The notes under the pieces: model-generated
Told to the model about the DNA's origin: nothing
What the model saw: the letters and a program-made list of their open reading frames with translations, nothing else
The model's database searches: none
Assembly (NCBI GenBank): GCA_036925085.1
Contig: JAUPFP010000035.1
Coordinates: 2,160,356-2,224,355, forward strand
DNA: 64,000 bases
Direction of reading: 5' to 3'
Source of the DNA: Brachycybe producta
Taxonomy: Eukaryota; Arthropoda; Diplopoda; Playtdesmida; Andrognathidae
Translations under genes and position numbers: made by a program
Part shown: piece after piece, positions 32,633 to 44,160 of the stretch
How the letters are laid out: every line of letters begins with the position of its first letter
Numbering within the stretch: the first letter of the stretch is position 1

Positions 32633-34280
32633 TTTATGGTCCTCGGAAGACTGTTGAGCCCTTCCGAGTTCATTTCATTGCTTTTCAGGGCATCTAGAAG
32701 ACTTTCATCTTCTTTTGCCATTTTTTGAAAATTTTCCAAGAAAATTTCGTTTTTTGACAATTTTTACTTTTTTGAATTTATGGGTTTTTAACGATTAGAA
32801 TAATTGAACAATCTATTGGATTAAATTGTTCATTTTAAAATTATTTAAAAAAGTTAAAATTCGATGTTTTCAAGATCAATTAAATGAAAAAAATTAATTT
32901 AAATCAAATGGTCAGTAATTTTTTTTTTAAATGTTACTTTTTTTTTCGCACCTTTTTGATTTTATCTATATCATACATGAATTAGTAATCACATTTTACG
33001 GGTATATCGTATATATGTAGATCTATTGAATACGGGATAGAAAATAAGTATACAACTCTTTTAATTAACATTAACTAACATCGAAATCCATTCCAAATAT
33101 GGTGTGTGTGTCATCCCTCTTTCATCACACCTTACTAAAATTCATTCATTTCCATTCAACTCTTTTTGCCATTAAAATTTTGCACACTTGCAAAATGCAG
33201 TCAGTATAGTGCACAAAATTTGTTAACACTATGAAATGCCACTGCCTATGCCTATATTAATTACTCCGATACGCTCAGCATGAAATTTCTACTCGGTTAG
33301 TAAGGGGATAAATAAGGGGAGTTGGGGGGGGGGGGGTATCTTTTATTTTCAACATCAAAGTATCTTCAAAAATTATTTTATGCCAACTACAAGAATATAA
33401 AATTGCATGCAAGGCAGTTTGTTGACTCTTAAATTTGACAAGGAATTCGCTTTGGTTTTTTTAAAAAAATCTCGTAAAGCTGTTGCCTGTCTTGTGTGAA
33501 TGTGATGCAGATTGCAATGATATAATAACCATGTTCACACATTTAAAGTTGAGACTACATAATATAGCACAAACTATAAGCAAAAAAAAAAATACACAAT
33601 AAAAATACGTAGAAATAATGAGAAATTAATGAACAACACACTTTGGTTAAGTGACAATAAAATCTAATTCACTTCCGAAGTATTTATATAATTTTGACAT
33701 ATGAAAGAACCTCGTGAAGAGTTGTTATTTTAAGTTGCATAACAAGAGATTTACAGTTTTAATGAACAGGTGTTATATGATTTCAATTATAATCATCTTG
33801 TAATTTAAAAAAAATATATACTGTATGTAAAGATATAACACAAAAGGTGTTTCAAGCTAATCTTTCCAGGTGCAGATAGTCTAAACAAATTATGCTTCCG
33901 GTATAAACATAGATGTATGCAGGCATAAATATAAATACAAGAAGAAAAAAAAGGTATTTTTAATTCGGTATAGTGTTGTAAACACCAAAAACGCCATTAC
34001 GTATTGCAAGAATTTTTAAATTTACTTGAAACGAGAAGAGTAAAGCAGTGACCATGCTGGCAATAATTACAGCCCAGAATTACTGCTTTTGTGTCTTTCA
34101 ATAAAATGTAATTACCAATGTGGTAATACTCACTTGCAAAATTTGTTCAAGATTCACAATAAAACAGGAAGAAAATAGCCAATGTGATCGATGCTTAAAG
34201 TGAAGTGCATAAGACTAGTTCCGAGCTTATGTCTAAGTTAGGCACAAACAGCAATGAAAAATCTCCTCACAGCAAGCAAT
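32633..34280. other. AT-rich DNA, no gene seen
   Basis: A G12-type homopolymer near 33325. No coding region or repeat family recognised. Confidence 0.5.
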
Positions 34281-34284
34281 ACAT

Positions 34285-35165
34285 TGTGACACCCCTTATA
34301 CATGTGTCGGCACACACATGCATGAGGAATATCATTTACCATGCCTCCTTGAGTTTGTCCCCCCCTGGTGCCCAAATGGCCCTAAAACAGGTACCCCAAA
34401 GAGGCGAAAGAGTACTTCGCCGGCACATATAGACGAGAAAATTACTTTTTCTCGTGTCCAGTGACACGGAACAGACCCAGATGATTTCTCCGAAATCATT
34501 TACATATTTCGGAAAAATGAGTTCGAAATAAGGAAATACTTTGGGACCAGCGATCGCCATTGGTCAGTCCGACAAATGGACGACCTCTGGTCACAGGTGG
34601 CCCCTCCTAAGGGCCAAAGTAACAAAATAAGCACACGCGGTACCCTCAGGAAGAAAGTAGGCAGAGATTTTGCGGGAACGGAGTGTTTCTCTCCTCAATA
34701 GAGTTGAATCCGAGACTATTTTAAGTCCGAGAAGTCCCTTGAGTCCCTCAGTCGCTTACGTCATTTTACGAGCGTATATTACTTATAATGTATTGCATCA
34801 CCACCTAAAATAAATCAGTTTGAACGATAGAAAAGAGGTTTTTTCTTGTTCGCGAAGACACCTCTGGGAGGTGTAGTCATCGCTGTTTCTTTCAACTGTG
34901 GGAACTAGGGAGTCCCGTCTACATGGAAACCCCAAAAGGACCAAAAACGCCAGGGAGTTCAACTTCGATCAGAAGCGCAGGCGCAACCAAGGGCCGCACA
35001 CGTCCAGGTCAACAAGTAGACCTGGATCACCCGGCAGGTCAAAAAGCCCGAGCTCGGAGAATGTGAAGTGTCGCACCACCCGAACTCAACCGGCTGGTTT
35101 GGGGCCAGCCACCCAACAGAAAGACAAAATCAAGAACCGCCTGGATGGGGTCCAGGCATATTACA
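34285..35165 (+). mobile_element. Solo LTR (family L4), long, TSD ACAT
   Basis: It starts TGTGACACCCC and ends GGCATATTACA, with ACAT at 34281-34284 and 35166-35169. It is homologous to 36778-37753. A polyadenylation-like AAAATAAATCAG lies near 34806. The 3' third is GC-richer and carries the open frame noted separately. Confidence 0.85.
34898..35165 (+). other. Open frame inside LTR L4 with Ser/Arg/Pro-rich segment
   Basis: The frame contains SRSTSRPGSPGRSKSPSS and then TRTQPAGLGPAT. The second LTR copy has SRSTSRPGSPGR and AGTGPAT in its own open frame (37455-37814). Because the LTR end falls inside or just after the frame, it is not a normal gag start. It may be U5 sequence that happens to be open, or a short leader ORF. 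I assign no function. Confidence 0.35.
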
Positions 35166-35169
35166 ACAT

Positions 35170-35599
35170 TGCGGTACAATGTTGGCTGTGACTTCATTTT
35201 AAAGTGACTATTCCATCCTGCCATGTGCGCCTAACTTAAACCTAAGTGCGTAACCAGAGCTTAATACAGTATATTTCATGTTATGTCAGTAGCATTTGCT
35301 ATAATAGCCTATAAACATAAAGGCAAAAACAAAAATGGAATAGAGTATGGAATAGCGATCCTGGGTCAGTTTTTTTTTGTAGAGTGGTGCAGAACTTTGT
35401 CATCTCTCTGTACAATTGTACAAAGAGTTCACTCGGTTCTGCACAGCTGATGCTTCCTTTAAGTTATTAGAATACCAATATCCTTATTTAAGTCACACCT
35501 CGCCAGAACCTGGGCCCTTTCCTCCCAGTCCACCCCTTAAGATAGAGATCTTCCTGATAAGCAGCAACACTAAGTCAATGGGTTGCATTTCTCTTTTGT
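35170..35599. other. Unassigned DNA between LTR units
   Basis: No coding or repeat feature recognised. Confidence 0.4.
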
Positions 35600-35603
35600 A
35601 TTT

Positions 35604-36651
35604 TGTTTGTTAATAGAGACAAGTCATATTCTATATTTTTGCTGACTACTGGTCAATTGATTTGATTGGTCCAGTTGGTTTTGATTTTGGTAAAGCACAA
35701 ACTAGAGGATTATCAAGAAGACCTCTCAGACTCCTCTTCTTGTGTATATAAGTCCATGTTTTAATGTACAAATTAGACAGACAAGTGGGAGCCGCATGAT
35801 TAAAAGTTTTCTTTCCTCCTTCATTTCTATTATGGAGAGAAGGTGCTTCTTTAAAAGAACAGCCTATGGTTTTATCATAGGAGTCATAAAAAGTCGCCTA
35901 AAACAGTAAAATAAGAATAAAAATAAAAGTAAAAATCTCCTAACCTAACCTATTTAACAATCCCCACAATAAACAGAGAAGAAAAAAATTCAAAAACATA
36001 CACAGCACGAACCCCTAATCAATGGGAGCATAAACATAAAGAGGAACCAACATCAATGTAACAGCCACAATGCCATACTCCAAAGGTACCCGAAATATTA
36101 AGTGCTGATATATAAGATAGCGAGATGGCTCTTTCCACTTGCGATCAATAGATGGCGCTGATGCGCCGTCGGCTGTTTTTTTAACCAAGCACCTTCCCTC
36201 CATAATGGAAATAAAGGAGGAAAGATAACTTAATCTGCAGAGCCCACTTCTTTCTCAAATTAGTAACTTTATGTTGTAGAAATAAACTGTTACTATGCAC
36301 AAAAAGTTGCTGAAGTTTTTATTTTATAAATTGAATGTGGATCTTTAACGTTCCTCCATTTAAAGCCACCAATTCAGGTGCAAACCTGGATACTACACTC
36401 TAAATAGAACCAAAGAGGACTACCTGGTCTAATGGCTTTTCATCAGGCACAAGCCTGAGGAGTAACAGACAGGGAAAAGATCCTTTCAAGCAGTATAAGT
36501 TCATAAAGGAGGAAACAAGAGAGAATAGTTTATTCCCTTCCACCCAAACCAGAGTACAATAAATGGCCTAGCCAACCACTTTCAGTCCGCCCAAAAGAGC
36601 AAACTGAAACCCCAGAGCTAATTCTATTCCCCCAGAAAGTGGTTTGTTACA
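35604..36651 (+). mobile_element. LTR-like unit with internal inverted repeat (family L5), TSD ATTT
   Basis: TG at 35604 and CA at 36650-36651 (TTTGTTACA) are bracketed by ATTT (35600-35603, 36652-36655). A TATATAAG box lies near 35744. About 60-bp inverted copies lie at 35800-35866 and 36172-36236 (CTTTCCTCCTTCATTTC against GGAAATAAAGGAGGAAAG). The orientation is uncertain and the unit may be a rearranged pair of LTR pieces. Confidence 0.45.
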
Positions 36652-36777
36652 ATTTTACAATTCACATGTAAACGTCTAAAAGACTTCTTAAAATTGGCTA
36701 ATAAAATGTTATTCTATGTGGCAGGAATAAAAAAATTCATCTTTGTTCTACCTACTTTCTGCCAAATGAATAGATGG

Positions 36778-37753
36778 TGTGACACCCCTGCATATGTGCC
36801 GGCGCACATGTGTGGAGGATGTCGCTACTTGGTTTTTTGAAGTCTGACCACCCCTTTTCTTTGGGCGGGAAGGTGGCCCATCAAAGACAAGTGTCCGAAT
36901 TATGAAAAGGGTATTCTTTTCATCGGCACATATGAAAACAATTTAAAAGAGGAAATTACTTTTTCCTCACGTCCAGTGACACTGGACAGGCCCAAATAAT
37001 TTCTACAAAATCATTTGCATATTTCGGAGAAATATATACCAAATAAGAAGATATGTTGGGACCAGAGATCGCCATTGGTCACTATAACCTATGGGCGGCC
37101 GCTGGTCGTGAGTGGCCCCTCCCGAGGGCCAGGGGAATAAAACAGGCATGCAAGGTATCTTCAGGAGGACAGTAGGCACAAAATTGCGGGATCAGAATGT
37201 TTCCCTCCTCATCTCAAGGTAGAATAGTCTAAGTACAAATCTCACTTTGGACTTTCTAAGAGTTTTGAGTCGCTTATGTAGTAATCATTCGCTTATGTGT
37301 TATTTTATATACATTTGTAACATCTTACAATCACTATGAAATAAAGTCAGTTGTATCACAAATAAGAAGAGTCATTTTCTTGTGACAGTCGTCACTTTCT
37401 CTTTAAAACATGGGAACTTGAGTCCCGCACAAACGGAACCCAAACAGACACGACATGCCGAGGAGTCCAACTCCAACCCGGAACGGAGGCACGACAAAGG
37501 GCCACGCATCCAGGTCAACAAGTCGACCTGGATCACCCGGCAGATTGCAGAGCCCGCGCTTGGGAGGTGCGGAGCAGTGTACGATCCCAACTCAACTGGC
37601 TGGTACAGGACCAGCCACCTCGTCAGAGAAGAGAACAAACCAGCATGGACAACAGGGGTCAGCATTGTTACAAAATGGTGAACCGCCTGGAAGGACTCCA
37701 GGCTTGCTACAGAAAAGAACAAGCCAGGCTGGACATAGTCCAGGCTCGTTACA
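36778..37753 (+). mobile_element. Solo LTR (family L4), long, TSD ATGG
   Basis: It starts TGTGACACCCC and ends GGCTCGTTACA, with ATGG at 36774-36777 and 37754-37757. It matches 34285-35165 over most of its length (GTCCAGTGACAC, CATTTGCATATTTCGGA, CAGGTCAACAAGT). GAAATAAAGTCAG near 37339 is polyadenylation-like. The end has a partly duplicated GCCTGG..TCCAGGC..TAC unit, which makes it longer than its sister. Confidence 0.87.
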
Positions 37754-37929
37754 ATGGAATTATTTAAGCTCCCCCCCAGAATGGCGCCAATGCAGTGGCT
37801 ATTATGTTCAATAGGACGAATGTTTTTCAAGCAAACCGTTTATCACGAGAAACATTGCTAAAAAAAATCCAAGTTTTTGAAACTAGAATAGTTGGTAATA
37901 ATGCTAAGTTTTTTCATGATGATATTTTT

Positions 37930-38240
37930 AAAAATAAATTTGTATGACAGTTTGAAAAAGGCGAAATAGATTTTTATGAAATGATAATTGAAATAACCTA
38001 AAAACAGGTCATTTTTAAACTCCTATAAAATGGGCATTTTTTAAGATATTGCCACGAAAACACTTTTGCCATAATCTTCTACCATTCTAGTTTTTCATAA
38101 TGTTGTTTCTATAGAAAAAAGTTTGCTTGACGTTTTTGCGTCCAAATTTTCAAAAAAAAAACATCTATGCAGCTTAGCATTAGTTACTGTAGTGGCACCA
38201 TCCCGGTGAACAAAAGCAAAATAAATATCTATTCACCCAC
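37930..38240 (+). repeat. Dispersed repeat, family M2 copy 2
   Basis: The same ordered blocks as 13881-14210: ATGACAGTTTGAAAAAG, TTGACGTTTTTGCGTCC and CTGTAGTGGCACC..AAAGCAAAAT. Confidence 0.65.
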
Positions 38241-40114
38241 CTTAAATTCGATAAATTTCTTTTCAGTAACATTTTTATTGTCTGTGTGATCTTGTCCTTA
38301 AAAGAATTTTTATGTTCATATCTTTTTTTTTTTAAAAAAAAGAGAAACTTTGTGGCAATTTTTAATTCCGAAGTTTCTTCATTTTTTCAAAAAAAAAAAA
38401 TTATTGAGCATATAATTATGTGCGAATATCAATGTGCAGCAATAGTCCCTCGGACTAATAACGGTGGGGCAGCGAATATTTTTTAAATCGTGAACAACGG
38501 GATATTGCAGTTATAACATCACTGAAAAAGTGGTTCAACATTTAGCATTACACTTTTCTTCAAATTTATTATTCGATGGTATTCTACGTTCATAGTAGGC
38601 CTAATAACAATTTACAACTATCCTTAACCTGTTCACTTTTTTTTTTTTGCGGTTGTCATTGCGCCCCCCCCCCCCCCCCCACGCCTTCTTCGATAAAGTA
38701 ATATTTTGTGGAATTTATTTTACACAAAAAGCTTATGACTAGATTTATGAGTAAATCAGGATCTTGGTCATTTCCTTAGCTTTTCTAACAATGAAAATTC
38801 AAAAAGTCGATTTTGTAGTACTGAAAAGTGTAAAACTAAAACCCATACTTCGAAAATATTATAAAAAAATTTTAAATGGCTTTAGTTTTGAAAATATCTT
38901 GGTTATAAGAGTGGGGAAAATTGAAGCACACACACACACACACAAATGCGCAAGCCGTCAAAATTATTCAGATATAAATCTGCCAAGTTCAGTGTCTACT
39001 TTTATGTTTTCTATAGGTTTTTTTTTAAACATTGTGGTAATGGACTCTCAACTTCAACAGTCGCTATTTAAAGACGAATAAACTCAAAAGAGTAGAAACT
39101 GTTTAATACGAAATGGAAGGGACTGGAATATTTTTTCGTGTTAAAAGATACATTTTTATCCTATTTTAAAGCCCAGTTCTTGCTAACTTCCGTGACTTTT
39201 TCCCTGCCTTTTTCGACAATTTTCTACGTTTCTGACATATTCAGATTTTCCAGGTTTCCTCTTCCAGGCACCTCTGACTAACCTACCAACATGGACATGC
39301 CTACAGTAGTTCATAAAACCCTGCATGTAGATCTCCATTCACTTATACATGTACGCATAGTTGTTTCACTTAATAACCTAGACAACTCAGTTTGCACGTG
39401 CTGCATGATACACACACATGTTAAGCGAAGTTTGATGTTTCCAAAAACATGGTCTCGATTCTTGCCACCTTAGTGCCTTTAAGTTAATTTTTTTAAACGA
39501 TAATTAACGTTTTAATCTCTTCTTGAATGTTGTGGCCAGTTGTTAACAACAATTTTTTTTTTTTTGCAATAATCAAAGGCGTTTTTATTTTATACAGTTT
39601 TGAATTATGCTAATTTGCTTGACCCATGGTAAAGACCACTGATTTCAAAAAGGTCCATTTTGCTAGCCACCGCCTTTCGGATTTTAAAATCATCTTTCAG
39701 CTTTAAGAAAAACTGTAGTCCTTAATATGTTCTACAGGTAATAAAATAATGTCCACCAAATGGAATCACACCTTTACTTCTACACTCACTGAAAATAATA
39801 TCGAACACGTTTAATCGAAAGATGTCAAAATGCATACCATCGTACAGTCGTTAAAATTGTTATGAACGTATGACTTACTGCGGTTTTATAATCAACTAAT
39901 CATCTAATTTTGTGCCTTAGTGTTTTAACTATAGGAAGAAATTGAAAGTACTTTAGAAACTAGCTAGAAGAATCAATGAATCAGATTAGATGAATTATGT
40001 TCTACTTGCGATAAAAATGAACTTTTTATACACGCAGATATACATACGAGCTCGGGTGGCACAACGGCAAAAGCCGCCTGCGCCGGTCCTTCTAGGCGCC
40101 GGTGCATCAAACAT
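38241..40114. other. Unassigned AT-rich DNA, no gene seen
   Basis: A C18 homopolymer near 38665 and a short (CA)n near 38931. A GC-rich hairpin (GGCAAAAGCC; GCGCCGG..GGCGCCGG) lies at about 40060-40105. No exon is supportable. Confidence 0.45.
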
Positions 40115-40450
40115 TTAAATTGACACATTGCCAAGTGGTGCACGTAACATGCGTTTTTTTTTAAAGATACGTATTTTGAAAACCATAACACAGCTCTACA
40201 TTTCTATATTTTAAGCTAGTTGTTATAACAACATAATAAAATATGAGTGTACGAAATTTGAACTAGATATTAGTTGAAAATTAAAAAAAAAACTTATTGG
40301 ATAAACAAAACGGCAGGAGCCTCTCGAAATTGTAACTTTGACAAAATATTTTCTAAACTGGATGCGCGGCCCCGGGTGTCTCTAGAAACTGTGCCCCCGG
40401 AAACTTCTCAAAATTGGGTGGCCTCGAGAGAACCTTTCATAACGTTTACA
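40115..40450 (+). repeat. Dispersed repeat, family M3 copy 1
   Basis: Homologous in inverse orientation to 47950-48290. Shared pieces include AGTTGAAAATTAAAAAAAAA with TTGGATAAACAA, ACTTCTCAAAATTG and GAGCCTCTC. Boundaries are not defined. Confidence 0.65.
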
Positions 40451-40800
40451 AAAATTTAACAGCTGCTTAAATCTCAATCATGTTTACATGTTTGGTGCTA
40501 TATTGAAAAAAAAAATTGCTAATTTTTGCGGTTCGCTTCACTATAGCCACACTAGAAGAAATTTTTTTTCTGGGGGATGGTGGTGCACCGAAGCCGGATA
40601 TTTCCTTGTAGCCGGTATGTGCCAGTTTTTGTGGACGAAACACTATTTTATTATCTATTTGAACGGTTAGATCGATCACAATATCAACTATAATGGTATC
40701 AATATTGCTAGAGCTTTAATTTTCATGTGGTGCACGGCCCCTACAGAAAAAACCGGGTAAAACAACAATTATTTGTCTCAAGTTTAGTTTACATTGATCA
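40451..40800. other. Unassigned DNA, no gene seen
   Basis: Nothing recognisable. Confidence 0.4.
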
Positions 40801-40808
40801 GTAACTAC

Positions 40809-41089
40809 CAGCGGCGTGATTGCCATATGGCAGCTCGGGCAAATACCAGAAGGGCCGCTATTCATGTGTGTGTGTGTGTATATACAAATGTGAGTAACAG
40901 GGTGTTTTGTTGCTTACGGGTTTTCGAATAGGTGCTGCGCTTTCAATAAATTGTATACTAATGGTTTCCCACGCATATACTAGGGGAGGGATGTGGCCAG
41001 CTAGAAGATTTTATAATTTTACTTACTTATATGTGGGCCGGTATATCTTCAAAATGCCCAAGCCAAATTATTTTCATAGCACGCCTCTG
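40809..41089. mobile_element. hAT-type MITE, TSD GTAACTAC
   Basis: The exact 8-bp repeat GTAACTAC lies at 40801-40808 and 41090-41097. The ends CAGCGGCGTG and CACGCCTCTG are inverted. 281 bp, AT-rich, no transposase; a short (TG)n at about 40866-40880. Confidence 0.85.
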
Positions 41090-41097
41090 GTAACTAC

Positions 41098-42067
41098 CGA
41101 CAATGTAATAATTTATAAACCAACAATTTTATGTAATATTAATACAGTCCAATACCTAATGTATAGTATATAAAGTCTCGTGTTTTTCATATAACATTTA
41201 TGCATAATTAAAAATTGTAAATTCACTGGAAAGAATAATGTAGCTAAAGGCTTACACTATGCATTTGAGCCTCGTATTCTATACATACTGTATGTGGAAT
41301 TCTGAATTTACTTATAAAAATTCTTATTTCTATTGGGAATCACGAGTGGCAGCATATTTTTTTCCTCCAAATTCTAATACACTTGCATTATTTTCATGCG
41401 GGCTTCTGAACACATCGAGCTTTCAACTAAACTAATCTAACGTAGCATTCCGTGCAAATATTAAGCGGTACAACTAGTAGGCACTGCAAAGAGCCTAAGG
41501 CAGTATAGACTAATTCAAAGTTTCCAATATGAAAGTGCCACAGGCAACGGTATGTAGCAGAGAAAACTAGCCATTTGGAAAATACAGCTTGATTCACTCA
41601 GATTTCTAGAGAAACTACTGTAGCTTTTGATCCCTACATTTTGAGCTATAGGCCCTTTCAAGGTTCAATACAGGTACTAAAATGCTCTCTTATGCTCCTA
41701 ACGTTGCTACCTCAAGAGGTTGTTATAGTACCTGGCGAGCCAAGCGAGATGGCATCACAGCATGGAAAAAACAATATGTTCACTGTTCAGCTTGTGTCAG
41801 CGTTTTTGATGTCGTTTTTTTTTAGTAACGTTTTAAAAAGAGTTTTAAATGTGGCTCCATCTAAGTATCACTTGCCTCGATTTGTAAGAATTGAGCTCGT
41901 AGTCAATACCTATAGGCAGTCCAAAACTTCGCAATTTTTGCTATGGTTTCTTTATAATAAACTAAAATAAATATCAATTTCTTCAGAGTCTAAAAATAAT
42001 ATTAATAAAATTAAGTAAGATGTCAATAATAAAATGAATATTTTTAAACAAATTCTGTAAAAGACCC
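41098..42067. other. Unassigned DNA, no gene seen
   Basis: An open frame at 41641-41970 (109 codons) has no recognisable domain, signal or homology. I do not call it a gene. Confidence 0.4.
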
Positions 42068-42359
42068 TTATACCTTGTAAACACATGAGTTAATTAAATT
42101 CAAATTAAATGTGTTTAGGTGAATTATACGGAATCCAGTTAAGGACATGAAACAAATAAAATTGACTTTATTATTAATATTTTAAATTGAAATACTAAAT
42201 CAATATTTTAATGTCAATAGTTTTCAAGTTTTCAATATTTTCAAATTATTAACTTAATAAATTGAATTCGACATACTGTTTGTTTGCCCTTCACGGGGCT
42301 CTGTAGAACACATTTAATATTTAAATGCATTTAAATTATCATGTTTGTACTAGGTATTA
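42068..42359 (+). mobile_element. MITE, family M1 copy 3
   Basis: Same body as 2056-2346 and 11056-11365. The right end CTAGGTATTA is intact; the left end is slightly changed (TTATACCTTGTAAACACATG). Confidence 0.8.
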
Positions 42360-43215
42360 CTGTCAGACACATTATATATGAAAATTAAGTTCAAACTTCT
42401 AGCTCAAAAAAACAGTAAGTAGCTATATAAAGCTGCCGCTATTTCCTTTAGAAATCTGAGCGAATCTAGCTGCAATTTTTAGAGGGCTAAATTTTCACCA
42501 ACATATACACAGTATTAATCAATAAATAGAAATTTGTCATTTACAAACCACTCTGTCTCTCCATCTTGTATCAGGTTAAATGTCATGGACTCATGTTATT
42601 CTATAGAATAGTGTTCAGCCATTTTCAAGCAGGGTTTGTCTGCTACTGTTCAGTGAAGTTTGCCTAGAATTTTATCCAAATTGTTTAGCTAATTAGTGCT
42701 AAGAATACAACAGCAATATTTAGCAAGGTTTGTAAAAAATAAGTAAAACACAAATTCATTCATAAACGATTTGGTTTGAAACATTAGATTTAAAAAACCG
42801 GAACGTTTTTATTTTCTAAGCAGCAGGAACAAAATAGTGTTTACATAAATTTCGAATCGAGGCTACAGAAAGAAAAAAAAATACTTCCAAGAATATCAAA
42901 AAAGATTTCAGTTGAGCTTTCTGCAAATTGAAAATTGGAAAAAAAAAACTATCTTAAAAAACATTTCTAGAGCCTGTGGGGCCTATGAAGATTTGAATGC
43001 AAATAGGAAAAAAATGAAAACTAGCAAGAAAGAAAAAATTGTCTGCATCCATGGGCTTAAAAATTTTGAAGATAAAAATTTTTTCTTGAAGACTCAAGAA
43101 GAAATTAGGAAAATTGAATTAATGTCAAACAATTACGTCCACTGTGAATCCTAATGCTTCAATTGTTATGCAGAAGCCTATTTGTATGTAGCAAGAGTTG
43201 ATTCGGTTGTAGACC
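42360..43215. other. Unassigned DNA, no gene seen
   Basis: A lysine-rich 80-codon open frame at 42912-43154 is not recognisable as a protein family. Confidence 0.4.
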
Positions 43216-43420
43216 AGGGGCCCGTTTCACAAAACTACAAGTCTTGTGAGTAACAATTGTAGGATACAAGTCGTTGTAATCTCAACTTGTTGGTTACAGG
43301 TGTTTCATGAACATTTGTAGACAAAACTACAAGTCGTGTGAGTAACAATAAGATTGTAGATTACAAATGTAGGTAACAAGTTGTTCGGAACAAGTGAAAT
43401 TGGACTTGTTCATAACAAAT
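43216..43420. repeat. Dispersed repeat with internal direct copies
   Basis: CCCGTTTCACAAAACTACAA introduces two related ACAAAACTACAAGTC(T/G)TGTGAGTAACAAT segments (about 43235 and 43322). This resembles a common class of 'GGGCCCGTTTCAC' repeats in marine invertebrates. Family not assigned. Confidence 0.45.
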
Positions 43421-43867
43421 GTACTTAAAGAGATCATTACCTCCAGAGATATATTTCCAAAATACTGTCAAGACTTACCCAAAGATTGCCAAAACGATTT
43501 TTAAATTTTAAAATAAGTCATTAAAACCATAAAAAACTTGAAAATGAAGTGAGTTTTCCTGAATCACCAAACGACGCCATTTTAAATCCCCCACCTCCAT
43601 TTTTGTGGCAAAGGTTGTCACCTCACATTTCCAGAATTCCTTAATAAAATATAGGTATTCCTTAATAAAATATAGGTATTCCCTATTCATATTCAACTCA
43701 ATACAGCCTTCCATGTGGAATGATTCAAATATTAAATCCAAAGTACTTCGAAATGAAAGTATTGTGAGGTGATCGAAACACATCAGAATTTGAGTAGAGG
43801 AGTAGACTTTGGGGTTTTTTGCTGCCAATGTCTGTTGTTTGGTGGCGCATCTATCTGATAAAGTTTT
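43421..43867. other. Unassigned DNA, no gene seen
   Basis: Contains a perfect local duplication of TAAAATATAGGTATTCC at about 43645-43681. No gene. Confidence 0.45.
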
Positions 43868-44070
43868 ACGGGAGATGAACATGGGTTTACGGGGATGAAC
43901 ATGGTGTTTAAGGGGGATGAACATGGTGTTTAAGGGGGATGAACATGGTTTAAGGGTAATGAACATGGTTCAAGGGGGATAAACATGGTTTTAGGGGAAT
44001 GAACATGGGTTTATGGGATGAACATGGATTTAAGGAGGTTCATCCCCCTTAAACTCATGTTTATCCCCCT
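43868..44070. repeat. Minisatellite, about 20-bp unit, last units inverted
   Basis: About eight direct units of GGGGATGAACATGGTTTAAG are followed near 44040 by TTCATCCCCCTTAAACTCAT and TTTATCCCCCTTAAA in the opposite orientation. It directly abuts the Helentron-like end at 44071. Confidence 0.9.
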
Positions 44071-44160
44071 TAAATTTCTTAACAGTGAAGATGAAAGTCA
44101 ATAAAAGTTATTTCTTTTAATTGTTTACTTTACTTGAGCGAAACTGGGTAGTAATGCTAG
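44071..44160 (-). mobile_element. Helentron-like 5' end fragment
   Basis: It matches the inverse of 16393-16490 (CTAGC..TTACTACCC, AATAACTTTTATTGACTTTC, CTTCACTGTTAAG). Confidence 0.65.

Noticed and set aside
34285..37753. The two L4 LTRs as paired LTRs of one element with a short internal region
   Set aside because: Each has its own 4-bp duplication (ACAT and ATGG), and the internal region holds another LTR-like unit without coding.
41641..41970. A 109-codon open frame as a host gene
   Set aside because: No family resemblance and no supporting exon structure.
43508..43966. A 152-codon minus-strand open frame
   Set aside because: Its first third is the 20-bp minisatellite read in one frame, and the rest has no recognisable domain.
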